Of a stretch of 64,000 nt of DNA, positions 43,311 to 55,249 are shown piece by piece. How positions within the stretch are numbered: position 1 is the first letter of the stretch; each line of letters starts with the position of its first letter. Under the pieces are notes generated by a model. That model did not search any database. It was not told where the DNA came from and saw only the letters and a list, made by a program, of their open reading frames with translations. The DNA is taken from the NCBI GenBank assembly GCA_911728435.2, contig OU452204.1, positions 7,192,001 to 7,256,000 on the forward strand. Direction: 5' to 3'. The stretch comes from Apoderus coryli. Its lineage: Eukaryota > Arthropoda > Insecta > Coleoptera > Attelabidae. Both the position numbers and the translations under genes were made by a program.

Positions 43311-43361
43311 AATAAAATTTTCTCTCAACAATACGACTCTTTGTTGAGAGAAAATTTTATT
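43311..43361. repeat. perfect 21-bp inverted repeat (hairpin)
   Basis: The arms 43311-43331 and 43341-43361 (AATAAAATTTTCTCTCAACA plus one base, and its inverse) match exactly around a 9-nt loop. Confidence 0.93.
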
Positions 43362-43892
43362 AGCTAAAGCGACCGTTGATTTCAAATGATCATTATTTAT
43401 ATTGATGACAAAATGTCATTAAGTATTTCAGAGTTTCTTTCTATTCAGTTCTACTAACTTTAAACAATAAAAAAACCCACAATTTTAGTTATACTTAAAT
43501 AGGAATAAATAAAATAGTTGGTATAGAACAAAACACTTTTGTCTAAGTTATCACTTTTGGTACTGTACTAAAACTAAGCACTCACCTCACTTGGATTTTT
43601 GTTCTAAAAGGGATATTTTTAATGTATTATAGAAAATTCTTCTCTAAAATTTCTCATAAAAACAAATCGTACAAAAAAAATGTGTGCAACATGTGTAAAC
43701 TCGGTATTTACCTAATAAGTAGGAGACACTTTCCGCATGTGTTAGGTATAAGCACTTCAAATTTCGCAAAACTAAAGAATACAGGCAAAACTGTAGAAAT
43801 AACTCGCAATAATTTAAATCCCATTGTTATTACCAGAGAAAAAGAACCATTATGAAACTAGCTTAAGTTTGTAGTTTAATACATTTGAAAAC

Positions 43893-44120
43893 CGTGCGGA
43901 AAAGTACGCTATAAGTACTTTTTCTTTTAATGTTGATAAACAGTTATTAATATTTATGATTTATAACAAATCTAGCACTATTTGACTTTATATTAGTTAT
44001 AGAAAAATTAAAAACAGTTCGGAAAATTAACATCACAGCACTGCGTGCGGAAAAGTGCAACTTTGCGCAGTAAAAAAAAACGGTAAAGTTCACCTTGCCG
44101 CACGCTCGGAGGAAAAGTAT
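43893..44120. repeat. degenerate repeats of GTGCGGAAAAGT
   Basis: GTGCGGAAAAGT occurs at about 43894 and 44046, with a related GGAGGAAAAGT at about 44108 and CAGTTCGGAAAATT at 44017. They are GC-richer than the surroundings. Function unknown. Confidence 0.5.
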
Positions 44121-45200
44121 ATTTATTGCACATGGCATGCATGCAGCTCGCGATTTTGCCAGAAACTGTTGAATTTATGAAGACCAATCTGAGGATTAAG
44201 TTTAAAATTATAATTTTTTTTCCTGAACTTTATTTTTTAGTTTTTTGAAATAATCCATTTCGAAGAGGAGCGGGATGTATTTTAATTTTGTATTGTTTTT
44301 TCTTTGGGTCAGGGCCCCGGCAAGGCCGTTGGTCGCCCGCGTGCGGAATAAAACTAATTCTAAGGAAAATAAAAAACTCGGTTAATAAATAAGTAAATTA
44401 AAATTTCTTTCATTTTGCAGATGCAAATTCTGTTAATCTCTGGCACATTAAATTGCTCGAGGATGTCTTGTTCAATAACTATAATTGCTAGATCGGATAA
44501 TCGGTCGGTACAGGGAGGTCAATAGTTGCTCCCCGTTAACTTCGTTATTTTAAATGATAAGCAACATAAAAAGTGTATGAAATACAAACGTTTTTTGTTG
44601 ATTATGTCGAAAATCTATACGTTTTAAGGTACCCGGCATTTATCGATTTGGGGCCCCTTCAAAGGTGCCTGTTTACGGAGGTCTTGCTTTGGGTGACGAA
44701 TTCTTTTTTGTTTATTCAAAAAGCAAAACTAAACATTCATTCTTTTATACTTTTAAAACCTTTTTTTAATAAATACTTGTGTCAAAAGAATTAGATATTA
44801 TACACAACGATTCGACGCAAAAATAATAAAATAAATAAAAAAACTAAGATTATATTTTGTGTTGACAAAGTTTTAGTCCACCAAAATATATGTTGTCCAA
44901 GAATATGTGCAGTTTTTTAAGTATTTAAATTTATTCCATGACAGCGTTGGTCTCATATAAATCAAGTGATTTAAATCACAATTAAAACCATGACTTACAT
45001 CGCATGATTTGTATATTTTTTATTTTATTTATTCAAAGCTCACAAACACCCCTAAAGGTAGGCTGTACTTCGTATTTCCTTCACTGATGCATTGAAAATG
45101 TCTATGCCACTACTATTCAATATTGCATTACAATGTATGAGCATATTGTTAATTGGTGAGCAATTAAATCCACCAGTAACAAATAAATCGTTATTTAACA
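44121..45200. other. no gene recognised
   Basis: A GC-richer patch at about 44307-44345 (GGGCCCCGGCAAGGCCGTTG) and GGGGCCCCTTCAAAGG at 44650 stand out in AT-rich DNA but have no assignable coding role. Confidence 0.45.
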
Positions 45201-45203
45201 TTC

Positions 45204-45470
45204 TTAGATTAAGCTTCGGAACTTATTATAATTAATAAAATCACAATTTTTGTACTTCAAATTATTAACAAATTCAAATATAAATATCACAGCTTGTTTT
45301 TTCCTTCTATCCTCTAAAGTTAAAAAGTTGAAGGTAGTAAGCATATTACAGTAGGAAATTCTATATGGATAAACATTACATTTTGTTGTATATAAAAATC
45401 TTAAAAATCTTTTTTGCACCTTTTCAACATTATTAATGTATAAGACTACGAACAACAATAAAAGAAACAT
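45204..45470 (-). pseudogene. non-LTR reverse transcriptase C-terminal fragment
   Basis: The frame contains NNVEKVQKRFLRFLYTTKCN, then FNFLTLEDRRKKQAVIFIFE and FVNNLKYKN. This is the 'iE.vQkrflr.l' plus 'L..RR....l.f.yk..n' pattern of the region just C-terminal to the polymerase in Jockey-type non-LTR retrotransposons. Nothing upstream (higher coordinates) continues it. It lies directly beside the hAT-like fragment. Confidence 0.75.
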
Positions 45471-45479
45471 ATCAAATAG

Positions 45480-46195
45480 AATCTAATATTCTACATTTTC
45501 GTTCTTCTTATAGTTTGAACAAAAATACCAGTTTCCTTCTTTTTCTACACCCATCCTGTTTCTAATATCAGAGTGTATAAAGTGAAAGGTGGTGAACATT
45601 CGTTCTATTGATGCTGAAGACGTAGTTGTGCACAAAAACGGTTTGATAATAGGACCGACCATATAAACGTGATCCCTCTATGCCGTTATATGTTCGGTGA
45701 TAATAGGCAGTTGCTTTGCTATTTCTGGCTCACCCTTTTGTGATAACCACCACTCTATTCCATTTACCTTTTCGATTTAATAATGTATGTTTAAGAGTTT
45801 CATGTAACTCGTTAATGGTTTCTGGTGCTTTTGTGGGCTCGACAGACAAAATGATACGACGTGAGTGCTTGCTTGACATTGAAATTTTTGTGTTCTCTAA
45901 AGTTAAATCTATTTTTAATTCTACGCCTCTACCGCAACTGAGATATAGCAATTTCTCTTTACAAAATATCAAGAGGAACATATACAGATTTTAAACAATG
46001 CTTAGATATTATTGTGATGCATGTTTAAGCCCAATATTTGAAACCTTTTAGTAAATGGTCGCGTCAATCTCCTTTTTGTTTTCCTCATACATTTGTAATA
46101 TTATGCCCGACTGAGGGACGTACATCTCTAAGCTATCAGCCATGCTATCCCATCCCACATCACTTGGAAGTACTGAAGCTCCTGCAAGATTAAAT
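45480..46195 (-). pseudogene. hAT-like transposase, C-terminal half, multiply frameshifted
   Basis: From the right: after a splice-acceptor-like TTAATCTTGCAG (about 46174-46185) the frame reads GASVLPSDVGWDSMADSLEM and EIDATIY, and after a stop KVSNIGLKHASQ, matching the central part of DUF659/hAT-like proteins. At the left end TTTSSASIERMFTTFHFIHS with DIRNRMGVEKEG is the C-terminal hAT dimerisation block ('SasvERvFs..g.ihs..RnRl...k'). Between them the hAT frame is lost. An 84-codon frame (45730-45981, containing HSRRIILSVEPTKAPETINE) occupies this part and is unassigned. At least three breaks. Confidence 0.65.
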
Positions 46196-46862
46196 TTTAC
46201 TGTCGCATTATATGATTATTGTGAAAATCTTTAACAATTTGGGTTGAACGTCTAGCACTTGTACAGTAAATTTAAAATGTGTACAGAATAGTTTTTTTTT
46301 ATTCAGTTTTTTCTTTGTTTGATTCACAAAAAATAATTAAATCGGAAACTATTTTAGTCAAACATTCTTAGGATTATCAAGCGTATTTTTTTCAGTTGTT
46401 GATATCCACTTTAGAAAACTACTCATTGTATATTTCAATTTTTCCTTTTTTGGTACGGTTCAAAAGTTGCTATTCTTGCTGCATGTGATGTTGCAGTTTT
46501 TACATATTGCTCTACACCATGATTCATTTTGATGTGTTCTTTTAACATAATACTGCCATATTTTGTCTTTTCTTCCAGCCCATTATACCTATATGATTTC
46601 ACTTACGTCCAAGAAAAACTGCAACTCTTTTCTCCGACTGCCTTAAACGACTATTAAGATTATACGCGTATGAAATGGCTATCGCAATTTATAGACCAGG
46701 AAAGAAACAAGCCGCTACAGGAATTTTCTTGCACGAAGCGCACTCTAAAAAATATTTAAGCTGTAAATATAAAACACTGTAAATGGCAAATGTTAAATGG
46801 CATTAAATTATTTTGTATTAATTGGACAAAATAAGTTGAATTTTTAGATTCTATACTATGTC
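46196..46862. other. no gene recognised
   Basis: Mixed AT-rich sequence that may hold the upstream intron of the hAT-like fragment; nothing assignable. Confidence 0.45.
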
Positions 46863-48510
46863 CGTTGTGGCGCGATTAGATTAAAGCTCATTATTTGGGT
46901 ATTTCGCCACTATTTAAATTTCTAAATATTAATCAAACAGAATATTTTTTATTAAAATCAGAAAAATCAAGATGTTTTTAAATCAATATCTCATTTTTTA
47001 TTAAAAATCTACGTTTGTTGTGACGCGAATAAATTAAAGGTCATTATTTGGGTATTTCGCCGTTATTGAAAATTCTAAATATTAATCAATCAAAATATTT
47101 TTTTATTAAAATTAAAAAAATCAAGATGTTTTTAAATCAATATTTGATTTTTTATTAAAAATTTACGTTTGTTGTGACACGAATAAATTAAAGCTCATTA
47201 TTTGGGTATTTCGCCGCTATTCAAAATTCTAAATATTAATCAATCAAAATATTTTTTTATTAAACTCAAAAAAATCAAGGTTTTTAAATCAATATTTGAG
47301 TTTTTATTACAAATCTACGTTTGTTGTGACGCGAATAAATTAAAGTTCATTATTTGGGTATTTCGCTACTATTTAAAATTCTAAATACTAATCAATCAAA
47401 ATATTTTTTTTATAAAATCAAAAAAATCAAGATGTTTTTAAATCAATATTTGATTTTTTATTAAAAATTTACGTTTGTTGTGACGCGAATAAATTAAAGC
47501 TCATTATTTGGGTATAATATAATATTATATAATAAATATTAATCAATCAAAATATTTTTTATTAAAATCCAAAAAAAAACAAGATGTTTTTAAATCAATA
47601 TTTGATGTTTTTTAATGAAATTCTATGTTGTAATTCTTGTAGTTCTGGCTTTTAATTTCCGTCTTAAGAGTTTCTGTTTTATTCAATGTTACCACTAATG
47701 ATGGGATTACATATTCCCGAAACGTGTATGGTTGACACTTATGATAATTATAAAGAATTAGATTGTGGAGTAGACGTTTTTTATTTGATACAAAATATTT
47801 TTTTTAATCAATGATATTTGATATTTGTAATAAGGATACATGTTTGTTGTGGCGCTAATAGATGAAAGCTCATTATCTGGGTATTTCGCCACTATTTAAA
47901 ATTCTAAATATTAATCAATGGAAATAATTTTTAAAAACAAAAAAATCTAGATTTTTTGAAATAAATATTAAATATTTTTAATAAAAATCTATACGTTTGT
48001 TGTAGCGCGAATAAATTAAAGCATAATATTTGGGTATTTCGCCATTATTTAAAATTTGAAATATTAATCAGCCAAAATATTTTTTATACAAATCAAATTT
48101 TCTTAAATGAATATCGAATTTTTTAATAAATATTTATGTTTGTTGTGGCGCGAATAGATTAAACCTTATTATTTGGGTATTTCGCCACTATTTAGTATTC
48201 TAAATATGAATCAATCAATAATTGATTTTTTTAATAAAATCTCTATTTGTTGGGGCGCGAATATATTAAAGCTTATTATTTAGATATTTCGCCGCTATTT
48301 AAAATTTTAAATATTAATCCATCAAAATATTTTTTATTCAATATCAAGATTTTTTTAAATCATTATTTGATTTTTTTGTAATAAAAATCTATATATGTTG
48401 TGGCGCGAATAGTTTAAAGCTCATTATTTGGGTATTTCGCCACTATTTTAAATTCTAAATATTAATCAATCAAAAATTATTTTTTTTAATCAAAAATCAA
48501 TATTTGGTTT
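46863..48510. repeat. tandem repeat (satellite-like), unit about 152 bp
   Basis: Units begin with GTTGTG(A/G)CGCGAATAAATTA-type sequence at about 46863, 47016, 47171, 47323, 47476, 47845, 47997, 48141, 48250 and 48397. Each unit also carries CATTATTTGGGTATTTCGCC and AATATTAATCAATC. Spacing is 152-155 bp in the first five, then shorter (144, 109 and 147). Between the fifth and sixth the gap is 369 bp because unrelated sequence of about 215 bp (about 47600-47815) is inserted. Ten copies, no coding capacity. Confidence 0.93.
47600..47815 (+). other. insertion in the satellite with a hammerhead-like motif
   Basis: CTAATGA (47695-47701), GGGA/TCCC strands and GAAAC (47719-47723) imitate a hammerhead core, with A in place of U4 and an unpaired base next to stem II. 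The downstream string (TGTGGAGTAGACG) matches 60325-60340 after a similar motif, so both belong to one repeat family, probably PLE-derived 3' ends. Confidence 0.45.
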
Positions 48511-49768
48511 TTTGTGCCAATCCTGTTCTAAGACCAATTTAGCTTTATTTCAAGTGAAGTTTATGTTCAATGTTTGGTACCTAATTGGTGGAAAATTAAC
48601 TTAAAATAAGAATTACGCTGTGCTTAAAGGCAGGTGGATGTTGTAGGTGGGGCACGACTATAATGCTATACTTTGACGAGTGCATAGTAAGACCGAAAAT
48701 AATTAGTCAGTTCTGTGGAAAATTAGACGGAGGCACCGCTAATTTAAACAAAATCCTCTATATAGGAAAAGCCAGTAATTTTGTATATAGACTATTTTTT
48801 CAAAATAAATTGTATTTTTGTTAAAATACAAACAACGTTCGAATGTAACCAACAATTTGTATGTGTTGATTGAAAGAACCACTTTTACATTACGGTGACT
48901 AAGTCAAAATAGAGTCTTAGGTTTCTTACCAGAAATTTTGAGTGTTTCTCTATAATTAATATTTTGCAGTTTTAAATATTAACATTGTTTCTATTCTACC
49001 TAAAATAAAACAAACAAATGTATCAGCAAAATTATATGCCGAATTAATTAAACGGTGGAACTGGGGCTTTAAAGTCCGGACCACCATGTAATTTAGTAAC
49101 AATTATGGTTGTTGTTGTTTGTATAATAATTAGTATGTTAATAAATGAATTTCAAATAGCCATATTTGTTTCTGGAACATATAATCCCATCATCATTGCC
49201 TCAATACACTGTTATGTAATTTCGAAAGAACTTCTTTAAATATAAAGACGATTCATTTGGTGAAAAACATAGAGAGTTGTTCCAAATTAAATAAATATTA
49301 CAAATAATTAAAAAATGTATTGAAACTATTTTATTTTCATCATTAATATTCATGGTAGTAAAACAAAAAGGGAAATATTTTAAACTCTTTTAGATGATAT
49401 ACCTACTCGTTACATCCTAAAATGGGTACAAAAATGTTTAATAAGTACTTAACCCATATGGAATTGAGTCTGTTTTAGACGTTCGGGAATCCGGCCTTAA
49501 AATTATGTAGTCATTAATATAAAAAGTTGAAATATGAAGTATACTAAAGAAAACAATATTTACTATGCTTCTCGTGTAAGCTTTTTTTCAATTTTTGGTA
49601 TTTTTAAAACTTGCTCAAATATATGCGTCATATACGAGTCATTCAATCAAAAATATAGGTATGACACGTGGAGCATAGATTACCCCTTTTCTTTCCAAAA
49701 ATATATAATTTATGTAGCCAATATAAGATTTTAATTCAATTTTAACGGAAATTTAATTGCAATGCAAA
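48511..49768. other. no gene recognised
   Basis: AT-rich spacer between the satellite and the Tigger element, without assignable features. Confidence 0.5.
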
Positions 49769-49770
49769 TA

Positions 49771-52297
49771 CAGTCGAACCTCTATATAGTGAAAAACCAA
49801 AATGTCGACCGAAATTGCACTATAGAGAGTTTTTCACCACATAAAGAAAAAATCAACAAGCAACAAAAAAATCGGAAAATTATTAAGTGTTGCTCAACCA
49901 AATTCTCGCATTTATTCAAATGCATAAAGATTTGATCAGGTACCCTTTCCTGGCCCCTGAGAGTAGTTCGCACAATTTCAAATGCATTTCTTATTTCATT
50001 TTCACTAAATTTAGCAGGACACTCGGTTTCAGTTTCTTCTTCATGATCGTCTATACTTTCTATATCGTCAGTTATGTCTTGGTCAGTTGGGAGATCTTTC
50101 GTGCCAACATCATTGTTCTAAGAAATCTTCAAGTAAAAAATCTACGTCGACGGTAGCAGTTTTTTGTAGAATACCCCATTGTTTTAAGGTAGCGAGATCG
50201 ATTTCGTCTTCTTCCTCCCATTCGTGATCTTTCTCAGTAAAACCTGCTTTAGAAAAGCAGTTTTTGATAGTTTTCTGAGAAACACTCCATACTTTAAAAA
50301 CTTCGATTATACAGTCTTTAAGGGTAATCAATTTTTGGACTGGAAAGTTGTTATCAATCGCGTCAACAATTTTGTGAACAATTCTATTTCGGTAATGACG
50401 TTTTATGTTTTTTATAATATCCTGGTCCATAAGGTTGCAATTTGGAGGTCATGTTTGGTGGAAAAAAGGTCAATTCAATATTCGTTCATTTTTTCCTTAC
50501 ACTAACTGTGTTGCGTCCACAACCAATTTATCTTTTTTTTTCTATTCATGTTTTTTTTTTATTTTCATATTACCTAACTTTTCATAATAATTATAAAATT
50601 GTTAAACTTCTTTTATAAGCCAAGACAATACAAAATCTATACACGCGCATTTAATTTCAAAATTTTCGCGATTTTGCACCTTTTGTTTCTGTCTCGTGCT
50701 GCCTATGGCAGTAATTTTAACTTGACATTGTTGTTAAAAATAAATCGTAAACTTACAATTGTGGCTTTTAACCGCTGCGCTGTGTCGTATTGTGCTATTA
50801 AAACCATTATTAATTTTTCATTATTATAAATCCCCCATCGCCGTTTTACACCAATTTTATCGTTAAAAATTTGGAATTATTGTGTTAAAAAACTATCGTA
50901 ACATTAAATCGCTTTATGTGTTTGTGTTGAGTAAACTAAGAACATATATAACATTGTACTGAGGCAAGTTTGAGGAAGGCTGGCCGGCCGAGAAGAAGTT
51001 TACTTGCCAAAGAAAACAAAAGACTCTAAAACCTCCGGAAAATCAAATAAAGGTGCCGTTTGTTATTTCCAACTTCATACGAAATCTATCGATACAATCC
51101 ATTTTTCTCTCATGAGTCTTTACGCTACAAACTGGATGTGCAGGACAATTGTCTATAAACATCAGTCTTTCGCTTTTGGCTTTTCATTTTCGTGTCCAGT
51201 TCTTTAATCCACCTTTCGAAAATCTCAAAAGTCATCTATGCCTTTTTATTATTGGCGTAATTTAACTCCTTTTAAACAACGGGGATTTTTGCTTTTACCT
51301 ATGAGTAGTAATGTCAGTTTTTCTGAGCCATCCATGTTTGCTCCAACAAAAACATTTATCACTTTTAAAACCGAAAGTTTTATTTGGCAAACATTTAAAA
51401 AACAAACCGGTGTCATCACAATTGAAAACATTTTTGGCTCGTACTTTCTCAATATAGTTTTTAAAACAGTTTCAGTCCAAATGTCAGTTCTCCTGACTAA
51501 CGCTTGCACTCTCGCCAGACACCGTTTTGAAAACAATCGCATTGCGAGTCTTCCAGTCACTCAACCACCCTTTACTAGCTTGACAATTAACAGTTAAATT
51601 CTTTAGCAAATTGTAGAGCCTTTTGCTTTATTAAATTTTCCTATACTGGTACGTTCTGATGCGTACGTGCCACTTGAAACCATCGTAAAACTGTTTCATT
51701 TACACCCTCGTAAGAACACACCCATACTCGTTTTCGACTGCTTGGAACATTAGTTTTCTTGATGATAGTTTCGCGAGTTTTTACTATCAGAGATACACAA
51801 CTTGGGGAAACACCGAATTTTGCAGCAACATCGATTTTTTTGCAACAACTTCCTTTAATTTTCTCAGCTAAACTTAAACACACATGCTTGGACATCTTAC
51901 TTGATTCTTACACAAAAACCAACTAAACCTAAATTTGCGATTTACTAGGCCTCGACGATAAAATGGGTTAGGAATTCCTCAAGTGTTTCACAGAAATCTA
52001 CCTGCTGTATTGCCTACCATTAGGCGTTATGAACGCGTTAAGAACATTTTCAAAAGAATGCGATATCAAAATGTTAATGGGAATCCCGAAAAGGCCAAGA
52101 TCTCAATAAATGCATAAAAATTTATAGATAAAAGTCCGGTGAAAATTTTATTATATAGAGGGCTACTCATTTTAAAGATTCACTATATGCAGGGCTTTTT
52201 ACATTAAATTTCATTAAAATATTTTAGGTCTTTAAAAAATTGCAGTGTAAAGAGTTTTTCATTATATATAGAGTTTAACTATAAACAGTGTCGACTG
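49771..52297 (-). mobile_element. full-length Tigger/pogo element with TA target duplication
   Basis: The left end CAGTCGAACCTCTATATAGT and the right end (inverse CAGTCGACACTGTTTATAGT, about 52278-52297) are both bounded by TA (49769-49770 and 52298-52299). The CAGTCGA start is typical of pogo elements. Between them lies a broken transposase on the minus strand. Subterminal sequence is also partly repeated: CTATATAGTGAAA at the left, ATTATATAGAGG and ATTATATATAGAG at the right. The length is 2.5 kb including an internal insertion of about 0.57 kb. Confidence 0.88.
50110..51895 (-). pseudogene. Tigger/pogo transposase, broken and interrupted
   Basis: From the start at 51895: MSKHVCLSLAEKIKGSCCKK with FGVSPSCVSLIVKTRETI is the first CENP-B/psq-type helix-turn-helix. 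A second piece (51249-51560, other frame) contains NVFVGANMDGSEKLTLLLIG and KSKNPRCLK, the strand after the first catalytic Asp. Around 51080-51150 a DNCPAHPVC motif (second Asp) is readable in a third frame. Then about 570 bp of unrelated sequence (about 50485-51055) intervenes before FFPPNMTSKLQP and the C-terminal frame (50430-50110, MDQDIIKNIKRHYRNRIVHK). The final catalytic position corresponds to this 'QPmDQ' Asp. Several frame changes plus the insertion mean it is inactive. Confidence 0.85.
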
Positions 52298-52299
52298 TA

Positions 52300-53575
52300 T
52301 TCTGTATTTAACAATTTTAATTAATTCTTATACTGGCGCTGTAGGGGAAGCATCAGAGGGGAACCGTATCAGAGTTCTATTTAAAATTTAAGATGGGAAG
52401 CCGATACAGTATTGAAATGCAATGAAAACGAGAAAGATAGGTAGACAACTGTGTACGCGTGATAGGTAATAGAATAGGATGGGTAGAATGGGAGATTGTT
52501 GTTGATGAGTTGAAAAAAAATGCATTGAGCCGCCTTCATCCATTGCTAGATGAACGGAAGTTTATTTGTCGGCGAAAATTATTTACCTATTATTTTTAGT
52601 AAATAGTTATGCTCGCTTCTTATTTGCCACATATATGCGATATACCTACCTATACAAAAATTTTATTAAAATTCGCGGGGCATTCGGGCAAGACAAACTA
52701 TGCTAAGTTCGGTCCTGATAAAACATGTGTAAGAAAGGGCAACAAAATCGACAGCATCACCCGATTCCGCATTTTTACCAGTGCGGTGTAAATACACTCA
52801 AAACATAATATGCGCATCCATATCAACCTTTATGGTAAATTTCAATCTGTATTTAATCGTTTCGGAGTAAAGCCAGCAGACTTAAGTAATTACAAGATAA
52901 GTGATTAATTTCAAACATAATATGTTTCCGAAACACAAACTTAAACAAAAGACTTGGTTAGTTTAAGCAACAAAAGATGATTAAATATTTGTTGATATAG
53001 AATAAGTGAGGCAATACTGATAATGGTTTCTGTGTGAAATAGCAAAATTTTGTTTTAGTATCCATAGAAACTAGTTATGATACATTTATGGTAACATTTT
53101 TTGACCTTCAAGTTTCTGCATGTTGATTAAACATACCGACTGTCCAAATTATTATAATATTCCGAAAATAATCAGACACGGATTATAATAATGTTTCTAC
53201 GATTACGAGGATACTTTAATTGACCTACGAAATATTTTAATATTTCAGAGAAAAAAATCAAATCTCAACCTCGTGTGCTTTTGTTTTATTTAAAAAAGAT
53301 TACACGTTTCGCGTTATAAACGCTTCACCACACTTATTTTAGGTCCAAAAGGGAACGACAGACATAAATTGGTCAAACTTAAACAAAAAAAAACACATCG
53401 AAACAGCACAAACGCATTAAAATTCTTTACAAATAATTATCTTATCTATTAGCTTAGATATCACTTATGTGGGACAACCACTGAAATACAGTAAAAATAA
53501 CACAAAAAGAGTCAACGAAATGGATCTGATTTAGTAAAGGGTGTCCCAAAATTAACGCATGATTTGAAGCGGCTG
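52300..53575. other. no gene recognised
   Basis: AT-rich spacer with no assignable frames. Confidence 0.5.
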
Positions 53576-53579
53576 TTAC

Positions 53580-53660
53580 TGGTGCTCGATATAATAATAA
53601 TAATAGTCTTAATAATAATAGTCTTTATTGACAACCATAAATGAACATACATTGTTTACC
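53580..53660 (-). other. 3' tail of a truncated non-LTR retrotransposon
   Basis: ATAATAATAATAATAGTCTT followed by TAATAATAGTCTTTATTGAC resembles the trinucleotide tail of the neighbouring non-LTR element at 53870, in the same orientation. No coding part remains. Confidence 0.4.
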
Positions 53661-53869
53661 TACAAAAAAAAAAATATCTGGAAGTCAAAAGGCGAGGTTT
53701 GGATTTAATTTCAAGTTATCTTATGAAAAGGATCCACTCTCGAGTGATGATTCACTCTGTACACCTAACCTAAACTCAACGAGAGTCTATAAAATAATTA
53801 TAAACTAAGCGTAAATATACAAATGTATATATAAACAAAAATAAGAGAAAAAACTAACAAAATAAAAAA

Positions 53870-54960
53870 TATAATAATAATAAAGGTCTTTTATTGCATA
53901 TTTAACAAACAAGTAAATAATTTTTTTTTTTATATATACGCAATTGGGCGAGATTCAGTACGGTGCTATGCATTTGCATATAACCGTCTGTTCAGCTAAC
54001 CCATTGTTAATAAATACAAACAAATACAAAAGAAAAATCACACTCACTAAACATTACAGTAAAATAAAATAAATACTTTTAGCATACAATCTATACAAGA
54101 TATCTTCAAAATTATACTTATTAATTAAGCTTGATATGTCATTCCACCTCATTATGAAAAAAAAAGATTTCAAGATCGTAAGAGTCTATTAAATTTTCTT
54201 TTAAAGGCACATTTTTAAAAAGTATTCCTTAAATCATTGGTCCAAGAATTCACGCATTTAGAGACGGTATAAGAATAAGACCTCTTGAATATTTCTGTTT
54301 TGTGAATAGGTATATTTAGTGAATTAGGAAAACGAATGTTGATATTATGGATGTCTGTTCGAAATTGTATTTTATTGTAAAGGTATGGAGGCGTTTTATT
54401 CAGAAGAATAGAGAAATATCTCACCGATATGTGAAGATTTCGCCTTCCTTGCATATTTATCCAATTAGCTTGGGTCAATGTGTGGCTGATTCGATCAAAC
54501 TTTCGTATTCCGAATATGAGGCTCAGGCAAGAGTTCTGCAATTTCTGGATGCGGCCCTTGTCAGCTACTGTCAAGCATGGATCGCATATTGTATCACAAA
54601 AATTTAAATGGGATAGTACTAGAGTTTCACATAACAATATTTTAAGTTTTGAAGGTAGACAATGCCTGTTTTGAAATAAAAGCCTCAAATTTAAGTAAGC
54701 TTTTTGTAAAGAGTTACTTACGTGCGCTGTGAAACGTAATTCATCATCCAGTATTAGACCAAGATTTCTCACCTTTTTCCGGAATTCTACAACAGAACCA
54801 TCCACGTTCAGAACATTGGTGTAAGTGTTAAAAAATAGGGCTCTTTCGTTTTTCCGACCAAATAGTATTGCAACGGTTTTCTCGGTATTTAGTTTCAAGC
54901 AGTGATCCTCGGCATACCTTCTGAATGATTCAAGGTCGTTATTGATGATGATGATTGAAT
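53870..54960 (-). pseudogene. non-LTR retrotransposon, 5'-truncated RT C-terminus with 3' tail
   Basis: A clean frame of 227 codons (54215-54898) starts MKLNTEKTVAILFGRKNERA. It is extended upstream in the same frame by INNDLESFRRYAEDHCL up to about 54945, where the element is truncated. It contains VRNLGLILDDELRF (the 'lG..lD..l.f..H' motif after the palm), VLSHLNFCDTICDP, IQKLQNSCLSLIFG and the terminal FKRSYSYTVSKCVNSWTNDL. After the stop, the 3' untranslated region ends in an ATAATAATAATAAAGG tail at about 53870-53890. The palm with the catalytic Asp pair is missing. The absence of stops suggests a recent insertion. Confidence 0.85.
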
Positions 54961-55249
54961 TTCAAAGATCAAAATAAACTCCTGTTCAAAATTATCGCAC
55001 CACTACAAATATTGATATTATATTTATATTATTGTAATTTTTAGTGAATATAAACCACGTCTAATTAAGGGTAACATAAATAAGGGTAATTAAACATTAT
55101 TACATAGAGGAAGATTTATTCAATTTACAGTTTTAACAATTAAGCAACATTTAACGCGATAAGGTACAAAAAATTGAAAACTGAAAAATCTTTTAACTTT
55201 AACAAAGGAAAAACCCAATTAACAAAATGACGAACCCTAATAACGCGTC

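Noticed and set aside
47695..47723. An active third hammerhead ribozyme
   Set aside because: A replaces the invariant U4, a base next to stem II is unpaired and stem I does not pair, so only a hammerhead-like relic is claimed.
46863..48510. Regular repeats as a CRISPR array
   Set aside because: Units are about 152 bp and repeat throughout with no unique spacers, in a eukaryotic setting; this is a satellite.
51238..51597. A 119-codon plus-strand frame
   Set aside because: Antisense to the Tigger transposase middle part, which matches its family block by block.
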